A DNA stretch of 64,000 bases from Bradyrhizobium erythrophlei (GCF_900142985.1 NZ_LT670849.1:3922501-3986500); one strand, 5' to 3'. Positions 1-8,236 are shown, numbered from the stretch's first letter. Translations and numbers: made by a program. The notes: generated by a model not told the origin, from the sequence alone.

Positions 1-240
1 ATGAGCGGCATCGATGCGACCAGCAAGAAGTATGTCGGCAATGCAGCCGTCATCAAGGCGCAGATTGCGGAAGTGCAGGCCGACAAGAAGATGTCCGCCA
101 AGGACAAGAAGGAAGCCCTCGACGACCTCAATCAGGCAGCGAAGGCGCCCGATCAGACGATCGAGAACAAGGGCAACATCGATCTCGTCGTGAAGAATTA
201 CGACAAGCTCGCCGCCATCATGGGCGACGACCAGAACTGA
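1..240 (+). CDS. Hypothetical protein, possibly 5'-truncated by the window edge
   Basis: A 79-codon frame is open from the first base of the window to a TGA at 238-240. The first codon is ATG, but no upstream sequence is visible, so this may be an internal methionine of a longer protein. The product is Lys/Asp/Ala-rich, hydrophilic and predicted mostly helical (alternating charged residues, such as ADKKMSAKDKKEALDDLNQA), without a membrane segment or recognised motif. It is followed by a 190-bp gap and then a gene on the opposite strand. I do not recognise the family; a periplasmic or cytoplasmic small helical protein is possible. Confidence 0.55.
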   Translation: MSGIDATSKKYVGNAAVIKAQIAEVQADKKMSAKDKKEALDDLNQAAKAPDQTIENKGNIDLVVKNYDKLAAIMGDDQN

Positions 241-310
241 ATATGCGTCGTTCCGGCCAAGCGAAAGCGCGAGCCGGGACCCATACCGCGTGATCCGTCG
301 GTCATGCGAA

Positions 311-342
311 TAATATCTGCCTGTGGTAATATCTGCCTGTGG
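311..342. repeat. Perfect tandem duplication of a 16-bp unit
   Basis: TAATATCTGCCTGTGG occurs twice head to tail (311-326 and 327-342) in the gap between the first gene and the oxidoreductase gene. It looks like a recent slippage duplication; no regulatory role can be read from it. Confidence 0.8.
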
Positions 343-429
343 TTATGGGTCCCGGGTCGGCGCTCGCGGAGCCTGTCATCGGGCGCGCATTCGCGCGACC
401 CGTTGGCTCGCTTGCCCGGGACAACGAAA

Positions 430-1740
430 TTACCGTCTGCCGCCAAACCGTTCTTCCATCGCCCGGCGCGTCTTGATGGTGTCGTTACTGGCGTCGAACT
501 CGACATCGTCCCAACTCACGACGGCGCCATGGGCCACGTCTCGCTTCAACTTGAGGTGATGGGCAAGCCCGATCGGCAGTGCACGGGCCGCAAGGCTCGT
601 TTGAGCCGGCATCAATTTGCCCCACACCGTGTAGCCGCCCTCGCCGTCGAGCATTTCGCCGGCGCGTAAGGCCCGTTTTGCGACAGCGGCGACGTCGCCG
701 CGAAAACCTTGCGGCTGCCCGGTCGGCTCCTGGCGCAACGCCGCCGACAGGATCGAGATATTCAGTTCCAGTCCGATCAGATGATACGGCTTGTACATCG
801 CCGCATAGCGCCCGCTGGCGTCGGTCTTCAGGCCATATTGCCTGAAACAGTCCGCGGCATAGTCGTTCGGCGCTTCCAGCACCACATAGACGCCCCAGCG
901 CAGGTCCCGAAACACCCCCCGGCCGTCGCGCTCGAGCGATGACACCACTTCGACCACGCCGGATTTTTCCAGCACGCCGCCATGTCCGCGCGGCCGCATC
1001 ACATGCGGCAGATCGTCGACGCCGCAGGGCGGAAACAAAAGGCCGTCTGACGGCACGTCGAGCCCGGTCGCATTGGCAATCGCCGCCATTTCGATCGCGG
1101 ATTTGGTGCCATCGAGAAACGAATTGAACATCTGCGGATTCATGCCGGCCGACTGCGCCTCGCCGGCCGTGAGGCCATAGTGCTGCCACACGCCATCCGG
1201 CGTCACGTCGTGATAGGCCGGCAGATATTTGGTGCCCTTGCCGGCGGCAACCACGCGAAAGCCCGTGGCGCGCGCCCAGTCGACCATTTCGGCCGTGAGC
1301 GCCGGCTGATCGCCGTAAGCGAGCGAGTAGACCACGCCCGCACTTCGCGCTTCTTCCGCCAGCAGGGGGCCGGCGAGCGCATCGGCTTCGACATTGACCA
1401 TCACGACATGCTTGCCGTTCCTGATCGCCTCGCGCGCATGTTTGATTCCGACAGCCGGATTGCCGGTCGCCTCCACCACCACCTCGATATTGCCCGCGAT
1501 CGCCTTGGCGCCATCGGCGGTGAACGCCGTCGCGGCGATCCGGTCCCTGTCCCAGCCGACCGTGCGGCACGCCTCGCGCGCACGTTCCGGATCGAGATCG
1601 ACGATCACGGGCACTTCGAGGCCCGGCACGTGCGGTACTTGCGAAAGAAACATCGAACCGAACTTGCCGGCGCCGATCAGCGCGACTCGCACGGGCTTGC
1701 CGACGGCATGTCGGGCGGCGAGGAGGGAGGAGAGGTTCAT
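430..1740 (-). CDS. NAD(P)-binding oxidoreductase with C-terminal SAF domain (homoserine dehydrogenase-like, COG4091 type)
   Basis: A 436-residue protein. The N-terminus has a Rossmann motif (VALIGAGKFGSMF, residues about 18-30) followed by a dehydrogenase-type core that reads like predicted homoserine dehydrogenases (VIVDLDPERA, VVEATGNPAVG). The last 70-80 residues (about LMPAQTSLAARALPIGLAHH) resemble a SAF domain, the module found in FlgA, sialic acid synthase and altronate dehydratase. The combination is known from a family often mislabelled as a FlgA-like flagellar protein; no flagellar genes are nearby. The ATG is preceded by a poor ribosome site. It is the most downstream member of a minus-strand catabolic run (phytanoyl-like dioxygenase, hydrolases), so oxidation of a small hydroxy or amino acid is plausible, but the substrate is unknown. 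Confidence 0.85.
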   Translation of the reverse strand: MNLSSLLAARHAVGKPVRVALIGAGKFGSMFLSQVPHVPGLEVPVIVDLDPERAREACRTVGWDRDRIAATAFTADGAKAIAGNIEVVVEATGNPAVGIKHAREAIRNGKHVVMVNVEADALAGPLLAEEARSAGVVYSLAYGDQPALTAEMVDWARATGFRVVAAGKGTKYLPAYHDVTPDGVWQHYGLTAGEAQSAGMNPQMFNSFLDGTKSAIEMAAIANATGLDVPSDGLLFPPCGVDDLPHVMRPRGHGGVLEKSGVVEVVSSLERDGRGVFRDLRWGVYVVLEAPNDYAADCFRQYGLKTDASGRYAAMYKPYHLIGLELNISILSAALRQEPTGQPQGFRGDVAAVAKRALRAGEMLDGEGGYTVWGKLMPAQTSLAARALPIGLAHHLKLKRDVAHGAVVSWDDVEFDASNDTIKTRRAMEERFGGRR

Positions 1741-1764
1741 GGTGTGAAGTGAAACCCTTTCTGT

Positions 1765-1845
1765 CCGTCATGCCCGGCCTTGTGCCGGGCATCCACGTCT
1801 GGCCACATTGCACGAAAGACGTGGATGGCCGGGTCAAACCCGGCC
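1765..1845. repeat. Palindromic intergenic repeat, copy 1
   Basis: About 80 bp with inverted arms: TCATGCCCGGCCTTGTGCCG followed by GGCATCCACGTCT on one side, and AGACGTGGATGGCCGGGTCA plus AACCCGGCC on the other. It lies between two minus-strand genes. A second copy is at 4914-5000. Intergenic palindromes of this sequence type are abundant in Bradyrhizobium genomes and readily give spurious short open frames such as MPGSSPGM. Confidence 0.8.
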
Positions 1846-1856
1846 TATCTTCTTCG

Positions 1857-2657
1857 CTACTCCGCCGCCTGCCGCGGCGCGCGGGCGAGGCGGATGAGCG
1901 AATCGTCGGCCACCGTCTTGATCGGTGTGAAATCGCGGTGCGCGATATAGTCCGGCCGCGTGGGGTTGCGAATGTAATTCGAGACGGCATTGAGCGTCAG
2001 GTAAACGATCTTGCGCGGGTAGGGCGTGATGTTGCCGGCCGAGCCGTGCACCAGGTTGCCGTGGAACATCAGCATGCTGCCGCCTTTTCCGGTCGGCGCG
2101 ACGATGCCGCCTTCCTTGACCAGCCGCGTCACGGTTTCCTCGTCCAGCGTCCACAGCGGATAAGAGGTCGTTTGCAGGTCATGCGCGGCCTTGAGGTCGC
2201 CGGCATTCTGGCTGCGCGGCACCAGCATCAACGGCCCGTTGATCGGCAGCACCTCGTCGAGGAAGATCGCGATATTCATCGCGCGCGGCTCAGGCATGCC
2301 GTCGTCGCGCTTCCAGGTGCCATAGTCCTGATGCCATTGCCAGACGTCGCCGGTGAAGGCCGCCTTGGCGTTGATCTTGAACTGATGCATGTAGACCTTC
2401 TCGCCGAACAGCTGTTCGATCGGGTCGATCATGCGCGGATGCGCGCCGAGCAGCCGGAACGCTTCGTTATAGAGATGGGCTGCAAACGCGGTGCGCGGCG
2501 CGCCGCTCTTCTCGCGCCACACCTCCGGCCGGTTGGCGTCGTAAATGTTGACCGCCTCGCGCGCGAGCAAAGCGACTTCTTCCGGCGTGAACAGTTCCGG
2601 CAAAAACAGCCAGCCTTCGCGGTGAAAGTCGTCAATCTGCTGCTGTATGAGTTTCAT
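1857..2657 (-). CDS. Phytanoyl-CoA dioxygenase (PhyH) family protein
   Basis: A 266-residue Fe(II)/2-oxoglutarate-dependent oxygenase of the PhyH family. The iron-binding H-x-D is visible in WQWHQDYGTW (about residues 103-112), and the distal histidine in MLMFHGNLVHGSAGN; the downstream arginine that binds 2-oxoglutarate would be in the PYPRKIVYL stretch. The fold start DDFHREGWLFLPELFTPEEV is typical of the family's N-terminus. The ATG at 2657 has a good ribosome site (GAGGAA, 5 nt spacing). Such proteins hydroxylate small acids, lipids or osmolytes (EctD is a relative); the ectoine context is absent, so the substrate is unknown. Confidence 0.9.
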   Translation of the reverse strand: MKLIQQQIDDFHREGWLFLPELFTPEEVALLAREAVNIYDANRPEVWREKSGAPRTAFAAHLYNEAFRLLGAHPRMIDPIEQLFGEKVYMHQFKINAKAAFTGDVWQWHQDYGTWKRDDGMPEPRAMNIAIFLDEVLPINGPLMLVPRSQNAGDLKAAHDLQTTSYPLWTLDEETVTRLVKEGGIVAPTGKGGSMLMFHGNLVHGSAGNITPYPRKIVYLTLNAVSNYIRNPTRPDYIAHRDFTPIKTVADDSLIRLARAPRQAAE

Positions 2658-2845
2658 GGCGGTTCCTCTCGCGCTTCGTTGGGATCAAGCCCATATTGTT
2701 CCTTGAGGTGAGGATATCATCTGACGGCGGGCTTGCCAGCGCTGAATGGGCGGCTATTGCGACGCAGAAACCGGGTGGATCGCAACAATCTCCAAGCCTA
2801 GATTTTGGCCCAAGAGCTAAACGGGCCTACATTTTGGAGTGAGCC

Positions 2846-3388
2846 ATGACTGACCAGCATTATGCCCTGTTCGATACGGCAATCGGTATCTGCGGGATCG
2901 AGTGGGGTCCTCGCGGTATCAACGGACTGCAACTGCCGATGGGCAGCGACGAGAAAACCCGCGCCCGCATCCGCCAGCGCCGTGGCGACATCGGTGAAGC
3001 TGCGCCAACCGCAGAAGTGCAACGCGCGATCGACCGCATCGTCAAATTGCTTGCCGGCGAGCGCGACGACCTGATGGACATCGCGCTCGATCTCGATGGC
3101 GTGCCGGAGTTCAACCGCGGTGTCTACGATATCGCCCGAACCATACCGCCGGGCCAGACCATGACCTATGGCGATATCGCCAAGCGTCTCGGTGGGGTCG
3201 AATTATCGCGCGATGTCGGCCAGGCGCTCGGGCGCAACCCTTGTCCGATCGTGGTGCCGTGCCATCGCGTGCTGGCCGCAGGCAAGAAGCCCGGCGGATT
3301 TTCGGCCCGGGGCGGCGTCGACACGAAATTGAAAATGCTCGCGATCGAAGGCGCGGCCGTCAACCACACCCCGAGCCTGTTCGATTAG
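2846..3388 (+). CDS. ogt: Methylated-DNA--[protein]-cysteine S-methyltransferase
   Basis: Repairs O6-alkylguanine by irreversible transfer of the alkyl group to its active-site cysteine. The 180-residue protein carries the diagnostic PCHRV motif (Cys139 in VVPCHRVLAAGKKPGGFSA), the helix-turn-helix with its arginine finger (DVGQALGRNPCP) and the PPGQTMTYGDIAKRLG segment. Length fits Ogt rather than the two-domain Ada. It is convergent with the following minus-strand hydrolase, and the two stop codons overlap (TAG at 3386-3388, TAA complement at 3385-3387). Confidence 0.95.
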   Translation: MTDQHYALFDTAIGICGIEWGPRGINGLQLPMGSDEKTRARIRQRRGDIGEAAPTAEVQRAIDRIVKLLAGERDDLMDIALDLDGVPEFNRGVYDIARTIPPGQTMTYGDIAKRLGGVELSRDVGQALGRNPCPIVVPCHRVLAAGKKPGGFSARGGVDTKLKMLAIEGAAVNHTPSLFD

Positions 3389-4254
3389 ACCGCCTCGCAG
3401 CTGAATCCGCCGCCCTTGCGGCGGATCTTGCCGGTCGAGGGCGAGGGGAAGTGCGCCGTGCAGCACAGCGTATCGGTGTCGCAATAGCGCTCCAGGAAGT
3501 TCTTCCGCGTCACCGCAGCCTGAACCGGGTCGACGTCGAAGCGCGGCGACAATTCCGGATGCTGCAACTGGATCGGCGAGTGCATGATGTCGCCGACAAA
3601 GACCGCATCGTCCTTTGCCTTGCCCATCGCAAAGGCGATGTGGCCCGGCGTGTGACCCGGCGTCGGCAGGATGCGCAGGTGATCGCCGATGGCAAAGTCA
3701 TGGCCCACCATGTCGGCGCGCTTGGCCTCGACCACCGGCAGCACGCTGTCGGCAAAGGGCGGTACTTCGGCCTTGGCGTTTTGCTCGGTCCAGTAGTCAT
3801 ACTCGGCCTTGCCGAAGATATAGCGCGCCTTCGGGAAGGTCGGCACCCAGCGTCCACCCTCAAGCCTGGTATTCCAGCCGACGTGATCGACATGCAGATG
3901 CGTACACATCACGAAATCGATGTCCTCGACCGCAAGACCGGCGGCGTTCAGTCCGCGCATATAGGTGTCGTCGGTCTTCTGGTGCCATTTCGGACGCGCC
4001 GGCCGCTGCTTGTCGTTGCCGATGCAGCTGTCGATCAGGATGGTGTGGTGCGGCGTGCGCACGACATAGGATTGGAAACAGAGGATCAGGACATCCCCGG
4101 CGTCGATTGCGTTCGACTTGCGCATCCAGTCCCGGTTCTCGGCCAGCAAATCGGGCGAAAGCGTCGGAAACAGCTCGAGCGCGGGAAAGAACGTGGTTTC
4201 CTGCTCGATGATGCGATGAATGCTGAGATCGCCGGCGTTGAATTTCAGGCTCAT
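3385..4254 (-). CDS. MBL-fold metallo-hydrolase (AHL-lactonase-like)
   Basis: A 289-residue metallo-beta-lactamase-fold enzyme. The zinc-binding HxHxDH motif is in CTHLHVDHVGWNTRL (about residue 117 onward), with further ligands in PTPGHTPGH, FVGDIMHSP and CTAHFPSPS. The order and spacing resemble the AiiA/AttM quorum-quenching lactonase branch, but that family label is over-assigned and the substrate is unknown. The ATG at 4254 has a GGAG ribosome site. A clear paralogue lies at 5983-6831 with the same THLHVDHVGWNTRL core, so the two may act on related compounds. Confidence 0.9.
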   Translation of the reverse strand: MSLKFNAGDLSIHRIIEQETTFFPALELFPTLSPDLLAENRDWMRKSNAIDAGDVLILCFQSYVVRTPHHTILIDSCIGNDKQRPARPKWHQKTDDTYMRGLNAAGLAVEDIDFVMCTHLHVDHVGWNTRLEGGRWVPTFPKARYIFGKAEYDYWTEQNAKAEVPPFADSVLPVVEAKRADMVGHDFAIGDHLRILPTPGHTPGHIAFAMGKAKDDAVFVGDIMHSPIQLQHPELSPRFDVDPVQAAVTRKNFLERYCDTDTLCCTAHFPSPSTGKIRRKGGGFSCEAV

Positions 4255-4271
4255 GGCGGCTCTCCTCGCGG

Positions 4272-4886
4272 TTACGCTTTGGGTGGCAGGGAGATTTTGA
4301 TCGAAGGCCGCTCCAGCATCCGCTTATGGAAGGCGTCGAGATTTGGATAGGCCTTGCGCCAGCCGCAGTCGGGATAACGGAAATCGGCGTAGCCGAGCAC
4401 GCAGGCGAGCGAGATCTGCACGATATCGAGCGGCCGCGACAGCACGTCTGGTTTGTTGTTGAAGCGCGCCATGCCTGTCCAGGCCCGGTTCCAGTGATCG
4501 TCGGACCAGCCCTGCCACTGCAAGCCCTTCGGCCGCACCATCCGTTCGTAGCGGCAGAGCAGCATGGAATCGAGCATGCCTTGCAGCATGGAGTGGTCGC
4601 TCTTGACCTTCCATCGATCCGGTCCGCTCGCCGGGATCAACTTGCCGCCGCCGGCGAGTTCATCGAGATATTCGACGATGACGTAGGAATCGAGGATCAC
4701 GCTGCCGTCCCCGAGGATCAGCACCGGCAGTTTCTTCAGCGGCGTAATCTTCGAATATTCGTCATTGGCCGTGGCCGGCGCCACCGAGGTCGGCACCAGT
4801 TCGATTTTGTCGATCAGGCCAAGTTCGATCGCGGCGATGCGAACCTTGCGGGCGAAGGGAGAGGCTGCCGAGAAGGTGAGTTTCAT
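4272..4886 (-). CDS. Glutathione S-transferase family protein
   Basis: A 204-residue GST. The N-terminal thioredoxin-like domain begins MKLTFSAASPFARKVRIAAI (Ser/Pro near the active site), continues with the PVLILGDGSVILDSYVIVEY cis-proline and glutathione-binding segment, and is followed by an all-helical C-terminal domain. The frame remains open upstream through a palindromic repeat (4914-5000), so a longer call starting at 4985 would be an artefact; MKLTFS is the natural N-terminus of the fold. It sits 17 bp downstream of the stop side of the MBL gene start and may be co-transcribed with it. A role in detoxification or in ring or ether cleavage within the same catabolic set is an inference. 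Confidence 0.9.
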   Translation of the reverse strand: MKLTFSAASPFARKVRIAAIELGLIDKIELVPTSVAPATANDEYSKITPLKKLPVLILGDGSVILDSYVIVEYLDELAGGGKLIPASGPDRWKVKSDHSMLQGMLDSMLLCRYERMVRPKGLQWQGWSDDHWNRAWTGMARFNNKPDVLSRPLDIVQISLACVLGYADFRYPDCGWRKAYPNLDAFHKRMLERPSIKISLPPKA

Positions 4887-4913
4887 TTGAAATCCCTTGA
4901 GAGGTCTTTCCGT

Positions 4914-5000
4914 CGTCATGCCCGGGCTTGACCCGGGCATCCACGTCTTGGCCGCAAGAAAGAAACGCGTGGATGGCCGGGTCAAGCCCGGCCATGACGG
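4914..5000. repeat. Palindromic intergenic repeat, copy 2
   Basis: Inverted arms of CGTCATGCCCGGGCTTGACC, GGGCATCCACG on one side and CGTGGATGGCCGGGTCAAGC, CCGGCCATGACG on the other. It belongs to the same family as 1765-1845 and sits directly upstream of the GST start. It can fold into a long hairpin and could act as an intra-operon processing or termination element, but that is not shown. Confidence 0.85.
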
Positions 5001-5020
5001 AAAGGGTTGCGGCCGTCAGC

Positions 5021-5863
5021 TTACGCCGCGACGATTTCCTGGCGCTGTTCGCCAAGTCCTTCGATGCCGAGCGTGACGACGTCGCCGACATTGAGGAACT
5101 TCGGCGGCTTCATGCCCATGCCGACGCCGGGCGGAGTGCCGGTGGCGATGACGTCGCCCGGCATCAGCGTCATGATCTCCGACAGGTATGACACGATCTT
5201 CTTGACGCCGAAGATCATGGTCGCGGTCGATCCGGTCTGGCAGCGCTTGCCGTTGACGTCGCACCACATCGGCAGTTTCTGCACGTCGGCGATTTCGTCC
5301 TTGGTGACCATCCATGGGCCAAGCGGGCCAAAGGTGTCGTGCGACTTGCCCTTGGTCCATTGTCCCAGGCGCTCGATCTGGAAGAAGCGCTCGGACACGT
5401 CGTTGCAGACGCTGTAGCCGGCGACGTGATTAAGCGCGTCGGCTTCGGAGATGTATTTGGCGCGACTGCCGATGATGATCGCGATCTCGACTTCCCAATC
5501 GAGCTTGGTCGAACCGCGCGGCTTTTCGACCGCGTCGTTGGGGCCGCACAGGCTGCTGTTGGCCTTCATGAAAACGATGGGCTCGGTCGGGATCGCGAGG
5601 CCAACCTCGTTCGCGTGATCGGTGTAATTCAGCCCGATGGCGAGGAATTTCGGCGAGCCGCCGACCGCGGCTCCGATGCGCGGCTTGCCGCTGACGGCAG
5701 GAAGTGAAGCAGGGTCGAGCGCAGCGATCTTGGCCAGCGACGACGGCGAAAGCGCGTCTCCGGCGAGGTCCGGAATATGCGCCGACAGGTCCCGGATCTG
5801 GCCCGATTTGTCGAGCAGGCCGGGCTTTTCCTTACCCTTTTCCCCATAGCGAAGAAGCTTCAT
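5021..5863 (-). CDS. Fumarylacetoacetate hydrolase family protein
   Basis: A 280-residue FAH-domain enzyme. A short N-terminal cap (MKLLRYGEKGKEKPGLLDKS) precedes the catalytic domain, with GLNYTDHANEVG, the substrate/metal segment LDWEVEIAIIIGSRAKYISE (Glu ligands) and GDVIATGTPPGVGMGMKPP near the C-terminus. Members cleave C-C bonds in beta-diketo acids (fumarylpyruvate, 2-hydroxyhepta-diene-dioate, ureidoglycolate-like substrates). The ATG has GGGAG about 9 nt upstream. Together with the GST-like gene next to it this resembles aromatic-acid catabolism (for example gentisate pathway pairs), but no ring-cleaving dioxygenase is present, so the pathway is open. Confidence 0.92.
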   Translation of the reverse strand: MKLLRYGEKGKEKPGLLDKSGQIRDLSAHIPDLAGDALSPSSLAKIAALDPASLPAVSGKPRIGAAVGGSPKFLAIGLNYTDHANEVGLAIPTEPIVFMKANSSLCGPNDAVEKPRGSTKLDWEVEIAIIIGSRAKYISEADALNHVAGYSVCNDVSERFFQIERLGQWTKGKSHDTFGPLGPWMVTKDEIADVQKLPMWCDVNGKRCQTGSTATMIFGVKKIVSYLSEIMTLMPGDVIATGTPPGVGMGMKPPKFLNVGDVVTLGIEGLGEQRQEIVAA

Positions 5864-5982
5864 GTCTCATCACTCCCTTAGATGGCTTTGTACGCTTGGC
5901 ACGCTTCATGGAACAGGGAGCCGCCAAATTCAACTGCCTAAGGGGGCGGAGCAGGGCTGCCCATCGCCTTCGGCGGCGACCA

Positions 5983-6831
5983 CTAGGCCGCCGCGATGAA
6001 TTTGAAGGCATCCCCGTCGCGCTTGACGTGGCCGGCGTCGAAATGACCGCCGATGACCAGCACCTCGCGGTCGGCAAAGCGCGAAAACAGCTCCCGCCGG
6101 GTCTGGGTCGACTGGCGGGGATCGGAATCGGCGGTCGAGGACCAATCGAGATGGGCCATCTGGCAAGGGTGGTGGGCGACGTCGCCGGTAAGGCAGCCCT
6201 CTTCGCCAGCCGAGCGGATGTGCAGGCTGAGATGGCCGGGGCTGTGGCCGGGCGTCGGGATCAGGGTGATCTCCTCGCAGATCCGGGCGTCGCCCGCGAC
6301 CAGGTCGGCCTTGCCGGCCTCGACGATCGGCGCCACGGAATCGCGGAAGATCGCCGCCTTGTCCGGCGCCGTCGAGTGGTTGCGCCAGTAGGCGTATTCA
6401 ATGTCGGCGAACAGATAGCGCGCGTTGACGAAGGTCGGCACCCAGCGGCCGGCGACGAGCCTCGTATTCCAGCCGACATGATCGACATGCAGATGCGTGC
6501 ACAGCACGGTGTCGATGCTGTCAGGCGGAAAGCCGGCTTTGGCTAGATCGCCGAGGAAATTCCCCTGCCGGTTGTTCCAGGTGGGAATGGTGCGGTCCTG
6601 CTTGTCGTTGCCGAGGCCGGTGTCGACCACGATCCTCCGCGTCGGCGTCTGGATCACCAGCGAATGGATCGACATCTTCAGCTGGCCCTCTTCTGTCGCG
6701 AAGTGCGGGATCAGCCACGGTAGTGCGCGGATTTCGTCGCGGCCGACCAAGGGCAAAATGAACCGCGTATGGCCGACCGTTTCCAGTTCGACGACCTTGG
6801 TGATCTTGACGTTGCCGATCCGCCAGTGCAT
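5983..6831 (-). CDS. MBL-fold metallo-hydrolase, paralogue of 3385-4254
   Basis: A 282-residue metallo-beta-lactamase-fold protein with the zinc motif CTHLHVDHVGWNTRLVAGRW, a second ligand region PTPGHSPGHLSLH, LTGDVAHHP and VIGGHFDAGH. It shares long identical blocks with the MBL protein at 3385-4254 but differs elsewhere, so it is an old duplicate. Its start lies 12 bp after the stop of the upstream SDR gene, which indicates an SDR-MBL operon. The substrate (lactone, thioester or other) cannot be read from the sequence. Confidence 0.9.
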   Translation of the reverse strand: MHWRIGNVKITKVVELETVGHTRFILPLVGRDEIRALPWLIPHFATEEGQLKMSIHSLVIQTPTRRIVVDTGLGNDKQDRTIPTWNNRQGNFLGDLAKAGFPPDSIDTVLCTHLHVDHVGWNTRLVAGRWVPTFVNARYLFADIEYAYWRNHSTAPDKAAIFRDSVAPIVEAGKADLVAGDARICEEITLIPTPGHSPGHLSLHIRSAGEEGCLTGDVAHHPCQMAHLDWSSTADSDPRQSTQTRRELFSRFADREVLVIGGHFDAGHVKRDGDAFKFIAAA

Positions 6832-6843
6832 CCGGCTGGCGCC

Positions 6844-7629
6844 TTAAAGCGTGCCGGGGAAGGCGCCGCCGTCGAGCAGGATGTTCTGTCCGGTGATGAA
6901 GCCGGATTTCGCCGCGCAGAGAAATGCGCATGCGAGGCCGAATTCGTCCGGTTCGCCGAAGCGGCCGGCCGGATTGAGCTTGGCGCGTTCGGCCAGCATG
7001 GCCTCGACCGTGGTCCCCCGCTTTTCGGCTTCGGCCTTGGCGACGGCGCCGCGCAGCCGGTCGGTGTTGAAGGGGCCCGGCAACAGCGCATTGATGGTGA
7101 CGTTGTTGATCACGGTCTTGCGGGCGATGCCTGCGACGAATCCGGTGAGGCCGGCGCGCGCGCCGTTGGACAGGCCCAGCACCTCGATCGGCGCCTTCAC
7201 CGCAGCCGAGGTGATGTTGACGATGCGGCCGAACTTGCGCGCCATCATGCCGTCCACCGTCGCCTTGATCAGCTCGATCGGCGTCAGCATGTTGGCGTCG
7301 ATCGCCTTGATCCAGTCGTCGCGGGTCCAGTTGCGGAAGTCGCCGGGCGGCGGGCCGCCGGCATTGTTGATCAGGATGTCCGGTTCGGGGCAGGCTTTCA
7401 GCGCGGCCGCGCGGCCCTCGGGCGCGGTGATATCGCCGGCAACCTCGGTGACGGTCACGCCCGGATTGGCGTTGCGGATTTCATCGGCGGTCTTCTTCAG
7501 CGCTTCGGCGCCGCGCGCCGTCAGCGTCACATGCACGCCTTCGCCGGCAAGCGCCATCGCGCAGGCGCGTCCCAATCCCTTGCTCGATGCGCAGACGATG
7601 GCGCGACGGCCCTTGATGCCTAAATCCAC
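6844..7629 (-). CDS. SDR family oxidoreductase with atypical active site
   Basis: A 261-residue short-chain dehydrogenase/reductase starting at a GTG (7629) with GGAG 7 nt upstream. The cofactor motif (ASSKGLGRA, about residues 13-21) and the NNAG motif (ILINNAGGPPP) are present. The usual Ser...Tyr-x-x-x-Lys catalytic signature is not: after NITSAA the expected YxxxK position reads LSNGARAGLTG. This matches a known 3-oxoacyl-ACP-reductase-like subgroup that lacks the canonical tyrosine, so it may use another chemistry or bind without turnover. The frame stays open far upstream (to 8202), but that region overlaps cvpA and is not coding in this frame. Confidence 0.88.
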   Translation of the reverse strand: MDLGIKGRRAIVCASSKGLGRACAMALAGEGVHVTLTARGAEALKKTADEIRNANPGVTVTEVAGDITAPEGRAAALKACPEPDILINNAGGPPPGDFRNWTRDDWIKAIDANMLTPIELIKATVDGMMARKFGRIVNITSAAVKAPIEVLGLSNGARAGLTGFVAGIARKTVINNVTINALLPGPFNTDRLRGAVAKAEAEKRGTTVEAMLAERAKLNPAGRFGEPDEFGLACAFLCAAKSGFITGQNILLDGGAFPGTL

Positions 7630-7718
7630 TGTTTCACTCCCGTAAGTCCAAATGATTTTGTCGAGGCCGCCCTGATCAGGGAGCCCACGCCAAACGCATA
7701 GCAGAGACGGAGGCGAGT

Positions 7719-8225
7719 TTAAATCCGCCGATCCCTTTTCAGGCGGTCGACATAGGCCGCAATGTCCGGCGGCAGGGATTTGAGCCCCATCTGGCCGGCG
7801 GCGGAAAACAGCGGCCGAAGCCGGGAACCGGCGAGATAGGGCGGTTGGCGGTCTGGGGGGATGAGCTGATCGAAGACGACCACCACCGAGATGGCGACGA
7901 GGCCGACGCGGACTGCACCAAGCGCGCTGCCCGCGAGGCGATCGGCAATTCCGGATTCGGTTCCGATGGTCTCGTCGATCGCCATGCGCATGAGTTTTCC
8001 GAGCACGATGCCTGCGATCAGGAACGTTCCGAAGAACGGCAACGGATTTTGCACCAGCGCCAGGCTGCTGGTATCGCGCGTAACCTGCGAGGTGAGCCAG
8101 ACCGCGATCGGCATCGCAATCAGGTAGGCCAGTATCGTCACCGCGCTGCGCAGCAGCCCGGCGTTGAAGCCCATGATCATCGCGGCGATCGTTGCCGCAC
8201 AAACCACAACATCAAAGCTGTTCAT
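7719..8225 (-). CDS. CvpA family membrane protein
   Basis: A 168-residue protein with four hydrophobic segments (ATIAAMIMGFNAGLLRS, AVTILAYLIAMPIAVWL, FFGTFLIAGIVLGKLM, LVAISVVVVFDQL), the layout of the CvpA family (colicin V production/membrane stress proteins). The conserved G-F-N-A-G-L-L-R segment and the GRLAGSALGAVRVG-type region are visible. ATG at 8225 is preferred over a GTG two codons earlier because AGGAG lies 8 nt upstream of it. That ribosome site overlaps the terminal CTAG of a palindromic repeat (8237-8311), so the repeat forms the 5' leader of this gene. Confidence 0.85.
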   Translation of the reverse strand: MNSFDVVVCAATIAAMIMGFNAGLLRSAVTILAYLIAMPIAVWLTSQVTRDTSSLALVQNPLPFFGTFLIAGIVLGKLMRMAIDETIGTESGIADRLAGSALGAVRVGLVAISVVVVFDQLIPPDRQPPYLAGSRLRPLFSAAGQMGLKSLPPDIAAYVDRLKRDRRI

Positions 8226-8236
8226 GGACACCGCTC

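Noticed and set aside
485..1990. 501-codon minus-strand frame overlapping the SAF oxidoreductase
   Set aside because: Arg-rich, low-complexity shadow of the real gene in a second frame, running through a palindromic repeat.
4887..4985. N-terminal extension of the GST (start at 4985)
   Set aside because: The added 33 residues are encoded by the palindromic repeat; the GST fold begins at MKLTFS (4886).
7630..8202. Upstream extension of the atypical SDR to 8202
   Set aside because: The region overlaps cvpA in a different frame; the GTG at 7629 has a good ribosome site and begins the SDR fold.
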